Source: JBLHKS01 sp047620505
GTDB lineage: Bacteria > Verrucomicrobiota > Verrucomicrobiia > Verrucomicrobiales > DEV007
DNA length: 64,000 nt
Reading direction: 5' to 3'
Assembly: GCA_047620505.1 (NCBI GenBank)
Contig: JBLHKS010000010.1
Span: 1 to 64,000 of the forward strand
Both the position numbers and the translations under genes were made by a program. Positions 16,771-26,882 of the stretch are shown piece after piece (the first letter of the stretch is position 1; each line of letters starts with the position of its first letter). The notes beneath the pieces were generated by a model, which was not told the origin of the DNA, did no database searches, and saw only the letters and a list, made by a program, of their open reading frames with translations.

Positions 16771-19700
16771 ATGCGAATTGTTCCCGCCCTGATTTCACTC
16801 ATCGTCGCCTCAGCTGGCTTCGCTCAGATCGAAACGGCCCCGTCTGAAGGCATCCGAGAAAACACTCCGCGAATCCACGTTTTGCGAGGAGCGACGATCG
16901 TTCCAAGCCCCGGCGAGAAGATCGAGAACGGTGTGATCGTCCTGCGCGATGGATTGATCGTCTCAGTCGGAGGCGCGGACATCGAAGCCCCAGAGAATGC
17001 GCGTGAGTGGAATCTGAACGGTAAAACGGTCTACGCAGGTTTTATCGATGCGGCTACGAACCTCGGAAAACCAACGGAAGTCAGCAAAGCGAACACTCAT
17101 TGGAACCCGCTCGTCCGCCCGGAACGACGGGCTGCGGAGTTTGAAATGCCAGGTGCGGAAAAAATCGAAGCCCTCCGTAATCTTGGTTTTTCGACAGCGC
17201 AGATTCTCCCTGACAAAGGCATCTTTCGCGGTCAGTCGGCTGTGATCAATCTCGGCGCGAAGGCCACGATCGTGGCTGAGGATGTTCGACATTGCATTGC
17301 GTTTGAGCGCGCTGAATCGTATCCGAATTCTTTGATGGGCGGCGTCGCTCTCGTCCGGCAGGCCCTTCACGACGCGACCTGGCATCGCGATTTTTCGGCA
17401 TACCTCGAACAGAATCCGGGCACCGAACGTCACGAGGCCAACACGGCGCTCGCAGCCCTTGAGCCGGTCATCAGCAAAACTCAGCAGTTGCTGGCGCGCA
17501 CCGAGGATGAACTCGACTACGCTCGATGGTTCGACATCGCAGCTGAGTTCGAGATTCCGGTGCCTGCGATCCTCGGCAACGGCTACGAATACCGTCAGGC
17601 CGAGCTTCTTCGCGACTCCGGCGCAACGGTGATCGTTCCGCTGAATTTTCCCAAAACGCCACCGGTTGAGAACCCGCATCGGGTTCTCGAGATCGCGCTC
17701 GAAAGGCTCGAACATTGGGAAATTGCGCCTGCCAACCCCGCAGCCTTGGCAAACGCCGAGATCCCGATTTGTCTAACCACGCGGAGTTTGGAAAAGCCAA
17801 AGGACGATTTCTGGAAGCATGTCAGGCTCGCGATCGGCCAAGGTTTGAGCGCCGCCGCCGCGCTGTCTGCCCTGACCGAAACACCAGCTGCGTTAACTGG
17901 GCTGGGCGATCAGCTGGGAACAATCGAGGCGGGCAAGATCGCCAATCTGGTCGTCGCCGAGGGAGATCTCTTCACGGCTGAGGACGCTGAGATCCACGCG
18001 ATTTGGATCGACGGCGAGCCGTTTGAAACCGACGCCGCCAAGCGAATCGATCCGGCCGGCGAGTGGAAACTGGAATGGACTGGCGTTGAAGCGGCGGAAT
18101 CCTGGATCGTAAGCGGAGAACCCGGCTCGCCGAAATTGAAAGCCGACGAAACCGAGTTTCCGATCAAGTTGGAAGGCGAAACGGTTCTGATTTTTCCCGC
18201 CGCCGAGTTTTTCGGAAGCGACTCTGAAGGCACCGCTCGGTTGTCTGGATCGATTGATGTCCAGGCCGCGACTGCGAGGGGCAGCGGAGTTCTTCCGGGC
18301 GGAGCGACGTTTTCCTGGAGCGCCAAAATTTCTCCGGCGAGCGACGACGAAGCCGAAGAAGAGGAGCTTGAGGAGGAGCAGCTCGAAATCGCTCAGTTTA
18401 CAAAGTATCCCGCTGGCGCGTTCGGAATTTCAGACCAGCCAGACCAACCGGCTGTTCTCGTCATCAAAAATGGGACAGTCTGGACATCAGCTGCTGCTGG
18501 CCGGCTCGAATCGACCGACCTCCTGATTGAGTCTGGCAAGATCACAAAAATCGGAGCCGACCTGGCTGTCCCGACAGGAGCGACCGTGATCGATGCCGAC
18601 GGCAAGCACGTCTCTCCGGGTTTGATCGACTGCCATTCGCACAGCGCGATCAGTCGCGGGATCAACGAAAGCACTCACGCGGTGACGGTGGAATGTCGGA
18701 TCGGGGACGTGATCGATCCGACCGACATCGCGCTCTACCGCGAACTCGGCGGCGGGCTGACTACGGCAAGCGTGCTTCACGGAAGCGCCAATCCGATGGG
18801 CGGCCAGAACCAGGTGATCAAACTGCGCTGGGGCTCGGACGCGGAGGGTCTGCGATTCGCTGGAGCTAAGCCTGGTGTGAAATTCGCGCTCGGCGAAAAC
18901 GTAAAGCAATCGAATTGGGACAAGCGGACAAACCGGTATCCTCAGACGCGGATGGGCGTCGAACAGATCATGAAAGACACCTTCGTTGCGGCTCGCGAGT
19001 ACGAACGCGCGCGTGTCGAGTCAGAGCAAATCGGTAAACCGCATCGCCGAAACCTCCGGCTCGAAGCGGCCCTGGAAATCCTCGAACGCGAGCGGATCGT
19101 CCACATCCATTCCTATCGGCAGGACGAGGTTTTGATGTTTGTCAGGCTGGCTCAGGAATTCAATTTCACGGTCGGAACGTTCCAGCACATTCTGGAAGGC
19201 TACAAAGTCGCGGACGCGCTCGCCGAAATTGGTGCAGGCGGATCGAGCTTCAGCGATTGGTGGGCCTACAAGTTTGAGGTCTACGACGCGATTCCATACA
19301 ACGGCGCTCTGCTTCACCAGGCGGGCGTGGTCACCTCGTTCAATTCCGATAGCAACGAACTCGCAACTCGGCTTAACACCGAAGCCGCGAAGGCCATCAA
19401 ATACGGCGGCCTGTCTGAGGAAGAGGCGTTTAAATTCGTCACGATCAATCCAGCGATTCAACTTCGGATCGATGATCGGGTTGGTTCGCTTGAAATCGGC
19501 AAAGACGCCGACTTCGTGATTTGGTCAGCGAACCCGCTTTCAAGCTATGCCCGAGCCGAGCAAACGTGGATCGACGGTCGGCGTTACTTCGATCTTGAGG
19601 CTGACGCGCGCCTTCGCGAGACGGCCCTGACAGAGCGCGAACGCCTGATCGCCAAGGCGCTCCCAAAACGAATGACCGCGCTCCAAAAAAAGGAGGCAGA

Positions 19701-19851
19701 CGACGACGACACTGAGGAAAAGGGCAAACCAAAGATGCCCTGGTTTCTGATCCGCGATCGCCAACAACGCTGCGTCAACGCGTCTCATTCTCTTTACCAC
19801 AACGGCTTCGATTCCTACACCTGCTCCAGCAGCTGCTGCGGCCTTCGGTGA
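16771..19851 (+). CDS. Secreted double amidohydrolase-family protein
   Basis: This 1026-residue protein has a signal peptide MRIVPALISLIVASAGFAQ and two amidohydrolase-like halves. The N-terminal half (about 35-425) has the barrel-entry sequence but reads YAGFIDAATNLG where H-x-H is expected, so its metal site looks lost. The C-terminal half (about 570-1000) keeps GLIDCHSHSAI and a NPA-like SNPLSS exit motif. The substrate is unknown. The last residues (YTCSSSCCGLR) are an odd Cys/Ser tail partly encoded by a perfect palindrome at 19827-19838. It ends 5 bases from a convergent response regulator gene. Confidence 0.85.
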   Translation: MRIVPALISLIVASAGFAQIETAPSEGIRENTPRIHVLRGATIVPSPGEKIENGVIVLRDGLIVSVGGADIEAPENAREWNLNGKTVYAGFIDAATNLGKPTEVSKANTHWNPLVRPERRAAEFEMPGAEKIEALRNLGFSTAQILPDKGIFRGQSAVINLGAKATIVAEDVRHCIAFERAESYPNSLMGGVALVRQALHDATWHRDFSAYLEQNPGTERHEANTALAALEPVISKTQQLLARTEDELDYARWFDIAAEFEIPVPAILGNGYEYRQAELLRDSGATVIVPLNFPKTPPVENPHRVLEIALERLEHWEIAPANPAALANAEIPICLTTRSLEKPKDDFWKHVRLAIGQGLSAAAALSALTETPAALTGLGDQLGTIEAGKIANLVVAEGDLFTAEDAEIHAIWIDGEPFETDAAKRIDPAGEWKLEWTGVEAAESWIVSGEPGSPKLKADETEFPIKLEGETVLIFPAAEFFGSDSEGTARLSGSIDVQAATARGSGVLPGGATFSWSAKISPASDDEAEEEELEEEQLEIAQFTKYPAGAFGISDQPDQPAVLVIKNGTVWTSAAAGRLESTDLLIESGKITKIGADLAVPTGATVIDADGKHVSPGLIDCHSHSAISRGINESTHAVTVECRIGDVIDPTDIALYRELGGGLTTASVLHGSANPMGGQNQVIKLRWGSDAEGLRFAGAKPGVKFALGENVKQSNWDKRTNRYPQTRMGVEQIMKDTFVAAREYERARVESEQIGKPHRRNLRLEAALEILERERIVHIHSYRQDEVLMFVRLAQEFNFTVGTFQHILEGYKVADALAEIGAGGSSFSDWWAYKFEVYDAIPYNGALLHQAGVVTSFNSDSNELATRLNTEAAKAIKYGGLSEEEAFKFVTINPAIQLRIDDRVGSLEIGKDADFVIWSANPLSSYARAEQTWIDGRRYFDLEADARLRETALTERERLIAKALPKRMTALQKKEADDDDTEEKGKPKMPWFLIRDRQQRCVNASHSLYHNGFDSYTCSSSCCGLR

Positions 19852-19856
19852 AACGG

Positions 19857-20537
19857 TCACTCGTATCGGTAACCAACGCCGTGCACCGTTTTAATAATGT
19901 CAGGGTGCTTCGGGTCACGCTCGATTTTCTTACGAAGCTGAGAAATGTGCTGATCAAGAGTCCGGCTGTTCGGAAGGTAATCGAAGCCCCAACATTCATC
20001 GAAAAAGACATCACGATTGAGAGCCTTGCCTCGATGTCTGGACAGCAGCTGAAGAATTTGGATATCGCGTAGGCTTAGCTCGATACTCGCTTCACCTCGA
20101 AAAGCACGGAGTTCATCCGGCTTGACGACGATGTCTCCGATCTCAAACGTCGAACTCGCGCTTCGACCACGCTTTGCGTAAACGCGCCGGGTTACAGCCC
20201 GGATTCGAGCGACGACTTCCTTGATGCCGAACGGCTTCTGGATGAAATCGTCGGCACCGAGTTCAAGCCCTAACACTGCGTCAATCTCCTCGGATTTCGC
20301 GGTAATGAAAAGAATCGCCACCTGGTCATTTCGCCTGCGAATCCGCCGACAAACTTCGTAGCCATCAACATTCGGCATCATCACGTCGAGGCAGAGCACC
20401 TCTGGTTTTGCTGTTTCGAAAAGCTTTAGAGCTTCCGCTCCGTCGGGCGCAACGACAACTTCGTAGCCTTCTCCCTGGAGAATCTCGCGGAGTCCTTCCC
20501 GAGTGTTTGGATCGTCTTCGGCGATGAGAACTTTCAT
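19857..20537 (-). CDS. OmpR-family response regulator
   Basis: This 226-residue regulator has a receiver domain with acidic pocket AEDDPN, phospho-acceptor Asp51 in LCLDVMMPNVDG and a conserved Lys in FITAKSEE. The winged-helix DNA-binding domain follows (about residues 130-226), with LSRHRGKALNRDVFFDECWG and the terminal KTVHGVGYRYE. It lies 6 bases downstream of the histidine kinase gene on the same strand and should be its partner. Its targets cannot be told from the sequence. Confidence 0.95.
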   Translation of the reverse strand: MKVLIAEDDPNTREGLREILQGEGYEVVVAPDGAEALKLFETAKPEVLCLDVMMPNVDGYEVCRRIRRRNDQVAILFITAKSEEIDAVLGLELGADDFIQKPFGIKEVVARIRAVTRRVYAKRGRSASSTFEIGDIVVKPDELRAFRGEASIELSLRDIQILQLLSRHRGKALNRDVFFDECWGFDYLPNSRTLDQHISQLRKKIERDPKHPDIIKTVHGVGYRYE

Positions 20538-20543
20538 AGGATA

Positions 20544-22118
20544 TCAGGTAATTAGCTCAATCTTGAAGGTGACTCGAAAACACGCGCCGATGTTCTCGCC
20601 AGCAGATGCTGGATCGCAAATGACGACGTCACCACCGTGGAGTCTGGCAAGATTGCGCGCGATACTAAGACCAATTCCAGTCCCAGCGGCATCTGACAAT
20701 TTGTCGCTGATGCGTTCGAACGGCTGGAAGATTAATTTATGTTTGTTAGGCGGAACTCCGGGACCGGAATCTGAAACGCTGATTTCGCAGAAATCTTCAT
20801 CCAAGCGGGAACTGACTTTCAGCTGCTTACCTTCGCAGGCGTACTTCTCAACATTACCGATGAGGTTGGTAAGAATCTGCTCCAACGCATCGGGATCGAA
20901 ATTGCATCGGTCTGCCGCGCCGGCCTCAAACTCGATTTCAAACTCGGCAGCTTCGAGCACCGGCCGGAAGTGATCAATCGCAGACGCGATGACGTCGTCG
21001 ACAACGCCTGGCCTCGGCTGGACGTTCAATTTGCCCTGACCGGAGCGGGAAAAAGTAAGCACGTTGCTGATCAATCTGCTGAGCCGCTGACTTTCGCCGA
21101 CGACCACGTCAACGCATCGCTGAGCGCTCTGATCCGAGTCTTCGAGCTTTGATTCGAGCATTTCGGCGTACATACGGATGTTCGTCAGGGGCGTTTTCAG
21201 TTCATGGGAAACCTGGTTTACAAAAGAGACCCGCTCCGAGGCTTCGCGCATGTCTCGACAGTGCTCGCGGAAGAACCAGGCCGAAACGAGGAAAAGACCT
21301 AACGCCGCAGCCCCGATCACCCACGCCAGATTGACGAGCGATGCCTTCGATGTTGTCCGCGTGAAAAGCGATCCGCTGGAATAGTATTCCAGGTTCCAAG
21401 CCGCAAGCGGCGGATTCAGTTTTAAGACTGTTAACGGTGCCTGGTCTTCGGCAGGCTCAAACCCGCCCCAAGCGTAAAGAACTCGGCCGTTCGCATCGCG
21501 CAACTGGACCTGAGCATCAACGGGCAGGTCTCGGTCAACACCATCAGCAGGCAGAGAGGCCAGAATATCTGCAAGCAGCCGCATCCGCTCTAACTCAACC
21601 CCAATTACGCGACCCGATTTCGCTACACGCGACCAAGCGATGAGATGAATGCCGTTATTCCAATACCAAGTGTGCCAGCCGTTGCTCGGAGCAATTCCGG
21701 ATTCGGCCCCGGCTGAGAATGCGCCGCCGCTCTCGAAGACCGCTCGAGAGCGATCGAGAAAGGCGCGTTCGCGTTCAGTCATCTTCTCAGGTTGCTCAAG
21801 ATTGGGGAAGAGAACGAGCCCTTGTTGATCCAGGACGAAAACTTGGCGAATCCACGGATGTCGGCGCTGGATCGAACGCCATTCCGCTTCTGAAGCATAG
21901 CCGAATTTACTCAGCAGGCCGAAAACCTCGCTCTCACGTTCCTGAATAACTCGATCTACAGAAGTCCGAGTATTTGCCAAGCCTCCGGTCATGAGTTGGC
22001 TTAGCTCTCGACGCACGCGGTGTTGCTCCTCTTTCCCGACGCGCCAGCTCAGCCAAGCCACGAGCCCGGCTGGAACCAGCACGATAATCAGGAACGCGAA
22101 TAGCAGACGGGGCTTCAT
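20544..22118 (-). CDS. Membrane sensor histidine kinase
   Basis: This 524-residue kinase has a helix at residues 5-25, a periplasmic sensor region (about 27-262) and a second helix near 265-288 with no evident HAMP domain. The HisKA motif QVSHELKTPL places the phospho-acceptor at about His305. The ATPase domain has N-box NLIGNVEKYA, G1 DSGPGVPP and G2 GTGIGLSIARNLARLHGG. It overlaps the upstream vWA gene by four bases and precedes the response regulator, making a three-gene signalling operon. The signal is unknown. A palindrome variant lies at 20600. Confidence 0.93.
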   Translation of the reverse strand: MKPRLLFAFLIIVLVPAGLVAWLSWRVGKEEQHRVRRELSQLMTGGLANTRTSVDRVIQERESEVFGLLSKFGYASEAEWRSIQRRHPWIRQVFVLDQQGLVLFPNLEQPEKMTERERAFLDRSRAVFESGGAFSAGAESGIAPSNGWHTWYWNNGIHLIAWSRVAKSGRVIGVELERMRLLADILASLPADGVDRDLPVDAQVQLRDANGRVLYAWGGFEPAEDQAPLTVLKLNPPLAAWNLEYYSSGSLFTRTTSKASLVNLAWVIGAAALGLFLVSAWFFREHCRDMREASERVSFVNQVSHELKTPLTNIRMYAEMLESKLEDSDQSAQRCVDVVVGESQRLSRLISNVLTFSRSGQGKLNVQPRPGVVDDVIASAIDHFRPVLEAAEFEIEFEAGAADRCNFDPDALEQILTNLIGNVEKYACEGKQLKVSSRLDEDFCEISVSDSGPGVPPNKHKLIFQPFERISDKLSDAAGTGIGLSIARNLARLHGGDVVICDPASAGENIGACFRVTFKIELIT

Positions 22119-23698
22119 TGATTGGGTCGAGGCACCGCCTGCTGCTGATCCGGGCTCTGCGATTGCGTCGGCTGAATTCTCTGCGGCTCGCCGTCCTGCT
22201 GAACCGGCGGAGTAACGGGCAGAATCCGCGGAACGTTGAGCAACTGCTGTTGCGCTTCCAATGGATTCTGTGCCGGGATCGGTGGAGATTGTTTCGGCTG
22301 AGCATTTTTGTAACCCTCGTTCTGGTTCTCAGCAATTTTCGACTGGGCGTTCTCTCCTCCTCTAGTATAACCTTTTTGCTGAGTTACGTATCCATTCTGA
22401 TTGTAAACCATTCCCTTCCGGGCTGAACGCCAGCCTGCTTCTCCCAACTGCACATTGTCGAAATCAATGCGATTGTTGATCGCCAGTTGCGAGAGCTGTG
22501 GTGATTTGAGCCAAGCTGCGTTGGACTCGCAGAAGTAGAAATTCTGATGCAGCAGCTGCTGGGCCTCTGGAACCTTTCCCTGATCCCGCAGCCGCATGGC
22601 GGCAATGTTAGTTTCGTTGGCGATTTGAGTTACGCAGTCGACCATAACGGTTTGGTTGATGGACTTCATCACCTCAGCTGCGCCTGCAACGAATTTCACG
22701 CCGACCGTGCTGGTGTGCTCATCAAATGTATTCGTTTCCATATTAGCATAACCAACTTTGACAGTAGCGATCTGACGGGAATTCTCAGCAGCGCCTTCCG
22801 GCACCTCCAACTCAACCAAAACGTATTTTTCCTGTTCACTGTATAGTTGATTCAGCTGAGTCACGACGTGTTGACCAGAAATGTCAGCCTCCCGACCTAA
22901 CACGCGGACAGGACGAACACCTTTGGCGAAATCGATCTCGATCATGATCTCCTGAGCGACCACAGAGAGGATGTCCCCGAATTCCTCGCCGTAGGCCTGA
23001 ACGAGCTGTTCCTCGTGCTCAATGTAAATGTGATTTCCGTCGCTCTTGCGTGCGAGCTGAGCCATCAGGTCTTCGTTGTAGCCGGTGCCGAGGCCGATCG
23101 TCGTCACGGAAATCCCCTCTTTAACTAGAGATTCTCCCAACTCGCCTAGTTCGCCTGGGCTGCTCGGTCCAACATTCGCGTTTCCGTCAGAGAGAAGAAT
23201 CACTCGATTGACTCGGTCGCGATCGAGAAACTTTCGAAGCTCAGCAGCACCTCGACTGACGCCTGCGAAAAGTGCGGTTGAACCGCCCGAACCCAGTTCA
23301 TCGATTCGTTTGAGGGCTGCTTCGGGGTCAGTCAACTTCGTCGCTGGAATCAGGACGTGGACCGTCGCGTCGTAGGCAACGAGCGAAACGATGTCGTCTT
23401 CACCCAGCCGTTGAATCGCCATTTTGGCGGCCTCGCGGGCACCACGGATTTTTTCGCCGGACATCGATCCGGACTTGTCGATTACCAGGACGACGTTGAC
23501 CGGTGCTCGTTCGGCACTCGGCTCAAGCGTGAAACCCGTCAGCCCTATTTTTAGATAGGTCGTGTTTTTTTTGCCGGCTTCGAGAAGCGGATTGGCCAGG
23601 TCGACTTCGACCTGAAGCTGCTTTGCATCTGCGCCGGGCGACATCGCAAGAACGACACCTGCGATCAAAGTTGTGAGTAGAATCGGTATTTTGTTCAT
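22115..23698 (-). CDS. Secreted von Willebrand factor A domain protein
   Basis: This 527-residue protein has a signal peptide MNKIPILLTTLIAGVVLAM and a beta-rich N-terminal part. A vWA domain (about residues 68-245) carries an intact MIDAS motif DKSGSMS starting at Asp74. The C-terminal 110 residues are rich in Gln, Pro and Asn and look disordered. It resembles the secreted vWA proteins of the YfbK/BatA type. It is the first gene of the operon with the kinase and regulator (ATGA overlap), so a role in envelope sensing is inferred. Confidence 0.88.
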   Translation of the reverse strand: MNKIPILLTTLIAGVVLAMSPGADAKQLQVEVDLANPLLEAGKKNTTYLKIGLTGFTLEPSAERAPVNVVLVIDKSGSMSGEKIRGAREAAKMAIQRLGEDDIVSLVAYDATVHVLIPATKLTDPEAALKRIDELGSGGSTALFAGVSRGAAELRKFLDRDRVNRVILLSDGNANVGPSSPGELGELGESLVKEGISVTTIGLGTGYNEDLMAQLARKSDGNHIYIEHEEQLVQAYGEEFGDILSVVAQEIMIEIDFAKGVRPVRVLGREADISGQHVVTQLNQLYSEQEKYVLVELEVPEGAAENSRQIATVKVGYANMETNTFDEHTSTVGVKFVAGAAEVMKSINQTVMVDCVTQIANETNIAAMRLRDQGKVPEAQQLLHQNFYFCESNAAWLKSPQLSQLAINNRIDFDNVQLGEAGWRSARKGMVYNQNGYVTQQKGYTRGGENAQSKIAENQNEGYKNAQPKQSPPIPAQNPLEAQQQLLNVPRILPVTPPVQQDGEPQRIQPTQSQSPDQQQAVPRPNQ

Positions 23699-23767
23699 GG
23701 CGAATACAGTGATTCACTTTTCCATCCCAGTGGTCAGTCTGGCGTAAGGAAGTTGTAAAACTCGTGT

Positions 23768-23779
23768 CAGCAGCTGCTG
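23768..23779. repeat. Intergenic perfect copy of CAGCAGCTGCTG
   Basis: This is a perfect 12-base copy in the 96-bp gap between the AlgX-like gene (ends 23795) and the vWA gene (starts 23698, both minus strand). It matters because no protein sequence explains it here: the word is kept in non-coding DNA as well as in genes. Confidence 0.9.
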
Positions 23780-23794
23780 GTTTCAAGTCGGCCT

Positions 23795-25411
23795 CTACTC
23801 AATCGGCCTGGCTTCCTCAACCCAGAATTCCGTGTCGAAAAGAAACGCATCCGGAAAGTCGTTGATCCGCGTGATGGACTGAATTTCGTCTTTCTGTCCG
23901 AACGGGACGAGTGTCAGAATTTGGCGGTCGCCGAGCTGGAATTTGGCGGACGGCAGGAATTTTTTGTCCCGAAAACCCCAGAGATTGACCAAGACTTCGT
24001 CCTCTTTGAATTCGCCGTCCAACACCTTGAGCACCCGGTACTTCGCAGCGTAGATCACAGACGGGTAATCAACGGTGCTGGGATCGCGCAACGGATGCCG
24101 AGCCGTCATTTCGGCCTCGATCACGATCGCGCCAGACGGAAGTTCGCGAGGCGGCTCGGAGTCGTTGAAGGCCACTCGCTTCCATTCGAGGCGCGTTTCG
24201 CGGGCGATCGATTCCGACAAAAACAGATCACGCGCAGCGATCGCCCAGATCACGATTTTCTTCTTTTCACGCATCTGATGAGCGGATCCGCGTCGATTCG
24301 CGAGGGTCTGCCGGACGCCGGTCGAGGCTTGCCCGTTCTGCGCGATCGTGTCGATCGGGATTCCCAGCTTCGCCGAAAGATTTTCAGCGAAGCCGCCTCG
24401 TTCGCCCCAATTCATCGCCGCTGCTGAGAAGATATTCGTGAAACTATCGCCTAACAAAACCACAGGCGAATCCTGATCCCGAATCTCTGGAGCCAGCAGC
24501 TGCTCGTAGCGGGCAAACTCCTGCTCAAACGTCTTTTTGGGTAGATCGAGTTTGTCGACGAGATCGCCGGTGTGAGCGGAGTTCGCGATCGATGATTCGA
24601 ATTTACGAACCTCAAGCGACTCGAACCAAGGCTTGGATTGAACGTGCCTGGCAACGACGTCAGCCGCGATCTCCATCCCAAGCGGCGTCCAGTGCGTGTC
24701 TTGCTTTAGAAAAATCTCGCCGTCTCTTTTTCGAGTGAACAGCTCGTCCGTTAAATCGATAACCTCGATCCCTTCCGCATTCAGCTCGCCAAAAAACTTC
24801 GCTGCATCCGGGTGCCGCAGCGGGCCCGCCGCCGGATCGCAGCCGAGCATTTCTGGATAGACCATGGGCTTAACTGGAATCGGAACCAGAACCAATTCGA
24901 CGCCGAATTCACTCAGCTGCTTATGGAATTCCAAAATCGCATCGCGAGGCCCTGACCACTTGGGACGGGTAGGATCTTTCGCCACAGAATCCGGCTCCGA
25001 CTTCAGCGGTCCGTAGCCTGTCAGAGCGTCAATCGCAGGCCGATAGAACAGCCAGCCGTCTCGGCCAATCACCACATTTCGGTTGCCTTCACGAACCGTG
25101 CCCGTGAGCAGCTGCTGGATCACGCGGCGCGGCGAATCAGCGAGGGGAGAGTCGTCCAGCTCCTTTTCCCAAGCTTCCCGATGATCGATGAAGCTCGGTT
25201 TCTCGCGCGTGATTCGTGGATCGCTTGATCGCTTCTGAGCAAGGTGATTCGTAGCTTCCGGTGATGAAGCCTGGTAAAATTCCGCGGCTGGTTTCCAATC
25301 CGCGGTGACGTTTCGCAGGATCGGAGTAAGCGAAATCAGCACGGCAAACGCGAGCGTGAGGGCCCAAGCCAACTTCGGCCCAAATCGAATCTGTTCTTTC
25401 TCCTCTGACAT
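23795..25411 (-). CDS. AlgJ/AlgX-like SGNH-type protein
   Basis: This 538-residue protein has one N-terminal helix (about residues 12-30) and otherwise lies outside the membrane. Motifs match the AlgJ/AlgX acetyltransferase-like family: GRDGWLFYR, Asp238 and His240 in DTHWTPLG, and the nucleophile Ser323 in LLGDSFTNIF. Such proteins acetylate exopolysaccharides together with an AlgI-type membrane acyltransferase, but no AlgI homolog is in the window. The last 120 residues carry an extra domain that I do not recognise. Palindromes lie at 24494 and 25106. Confidence 0.82.
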   Translation of the reverse strand: MSEEKEQIRFGPKLAWALTLAFAVLISLTPILRNVTADWKPAAEFYQASSPEATNHLAQKRSSDPRITREKPSFIDHREAWEKELDDSPLADSPRRVIQQLLTGTVREGNRNVVIGRDGWLFYRPAIDALTGYGPLKSEPDSVAKDPTRPKWSGPRDAILEFHKQLSEFGVELVLVPIPVKPMVYPEMLGCDPAAGPLRHPDAAKFFGELNAEGIEVIDLTDELFTRKRDGEIFLKQDTHWTPLGMEIAADVVARHVQSKPWFESLEVRKFESSIANSAHTGDLVDKLDLPKKTFEQEFARYEQLLAPEIRDQDSPVVLLGDSFTNIFSAAAMNWGERGGFAENLSAKLGIPIDTIAQNGQASTGVRQTLANRRGSAHQMREKKKIVIWAIAARDLFLSESIARETRLEWKRVAFNDSEPPRELPSGAIVIEAEMTARHPLRDPSTVDYPSVIYAAKYRVLKVLDGEFKEDEVLVNLWGFRDKKFLPSAKFQLGDRQILTLVPFGQKDEIQSITRINDFPDAFLFDTEFWVEEARPIE

Positions 25412-25420
25412 GCCTTTTGA

Positions 25421-26764
25421 TTACGGTCGGGCTGGCTTAACTTCTATTTCCCACTCCGCGAGTTGTTTTTTCACAGGCTCAAACATCGCCGCAGCGGTGT
25501 CGATCGGCTTTTGCTCTCCAGGATCCTCAGCCAAATTGAAAAACCACTCTTCGGTCTCGCCGCCTTCTGTTTTTCTAACGTACTTCCAATCGTTCGACCG
25601 AGCTGCTGTCCAAGTTCGATCCCCGCGGCGCGCTCGCCAAAACAGACTTCGCGGCTCATCCGAATGACCTTGCTCAACGTGTTCGAGGATGTCGATTCCA
25701 TCCAGATTATCTGGAATTTCGGCACCACCGATTCGGAGAAACGACGGCGTCAAATCCATCAAGCAGGCGATCTGCGTCGAAACCTGGCCGGCCTTGATTT
25801 TGCCTGGCCAACGCGCGATGCACGGAACGCGAATCCCGCCTTCGAACAGCGTTCCCTTGAAATCCCGGAACGGCGTGTTCAACCCAGGTTTCATCGCGCC
25901 GTGATCGCTGGCGTAAACCACCAACGTGTTTTCCGCGACTCCAGCCGATTCGATAGCAGTCAGGATTCGACCAACGTCCGTGTCCATGTCTTCGAGCATC
26001 TCAACATACTTGGCACGATCGCCCGCCATCCAATCTTCAGCTGTCGGCAGCTGCTGACCGGCATCGCGCGGCCCTTGGAACGGAAAATGCGGCGTGCTGT
26101 AGGGCACGTAGAGGAAAAACGGCGAGTCGGAATCCGTCGACTGCGCTTCGATGAATTCGATCGCGTCGTTGGTGATCACGTGAGTCATGTAGCCCTCGCG
26201 TTTCACAGGTTTGCGGCCATCCAGCACAACGTCCAGGTCGGAAAGTTCAACATGATGGAAATACTCGACGTTCCCTCCAAGGAAACCGCGAAACTCGTCA
26301 AAACCTTGATCCAGCGGGTTGAATTTTGGCTCGTAACCGAGATGCCATTTTCCGAACAGCGCCGTAGCGTAACCGGCCTTCTTCAAACCAGGCCCCAGCG
26401 TCGCACTGCTTGCGGGCAGGCCTAAATCGCTCCTCTCCGCGAGGGCGATCGCGTCGTCATAACGACCCACGTTTCCGGTCCCGATCGCGCATTCCATCCC
26501 ACCGACTCGCTGCGGATAGCGCCCAGTCAGGATCGCCGTTCGCGATGGCGTGCACTCCGCGCCGTTGGCGTAGCACTGCGTGAAACGAACCCCCTCAGCC
26601 GCGAGCTGATCGACGTTCGGGGTTCGGGCATCCGGCGCGCCGTAGCAGCCGAGATCGCCATAACCCATGTCGTCGACCAGGATGAAAACGATGTTTGGTT
26701 TGTCGGCCGCATTGCCGTTCAGCAAACCGAGGAAAAACAGAAGTATGATGGGAATCCGGTTCAT
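25421..26764 (-). CDS. Secreted sulfatase (formylglycine type)
   Basis: This 447-residue sulfatase has a signal peptide MNRIPIILLFFLGLLNGNA, metal site VFILVDDMGYGDLGCYG and active-site motif CTPSR with Cys71. FGKWHLGY and ASDHGAMKPG follow. The start at 26764 was chosen over 26848 because only it gives an N-terminal signal peptide. It lies 9 bases after the AlgX-like gene in genomic order (same strand, upstream in transcription), which suggests a shared role with a surface or dietary polysaccharide. Confidence 0.93.
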   Translation of the reverse strand: MNRIPIILLFFLGLLNGNAADKPNIVFILVDDMGYGDLGCYGAPDARTPNVDQLAAEGVRFTQCYANGAECTPSRTAILTGRYPQRVGGMECAIGTGNVGRYDDAIALAERSDLGLPASSATLGPGLKKAGYATALFGKWHLGYEPKFNPLDQGFDEFRGFLGGNVEYFHHVELSDLDVVLDGRKPVKREGYMTHVITNDAIEFIEAQSTDSDSPFFLYVPYSTPHFPFQGPRDAGQQLPTAEDWMAGDRAKYVEMLEDMDTDVGRILTAIESAGVAENTLVVYASDHGAMKPGLNTPFRDFKGTLFEGGIRVPCIARWPGKIKAGQVSTQIACLMDLTPSFLRIGGAEIPDNLDGIDILEHVEQGHSDEPRSLFWRARRGDRTWTAARSNDWKYVRKTEGGETEEWFFNLAEDPGEQKPIDTAAAMFEPVKKQLAEWEIEVKPARP

Positions 26765-26882
26765 CGCGGATGAGGATAGAATAATTCTCGGGTCTTGCGA
26801 CCGCGAATGCAGAATCGATTCAGGCAATCCGTGGATCGAGAGATTCAATGTGCTTCATTTCGTGACCGCGCTAAGATCCGCG

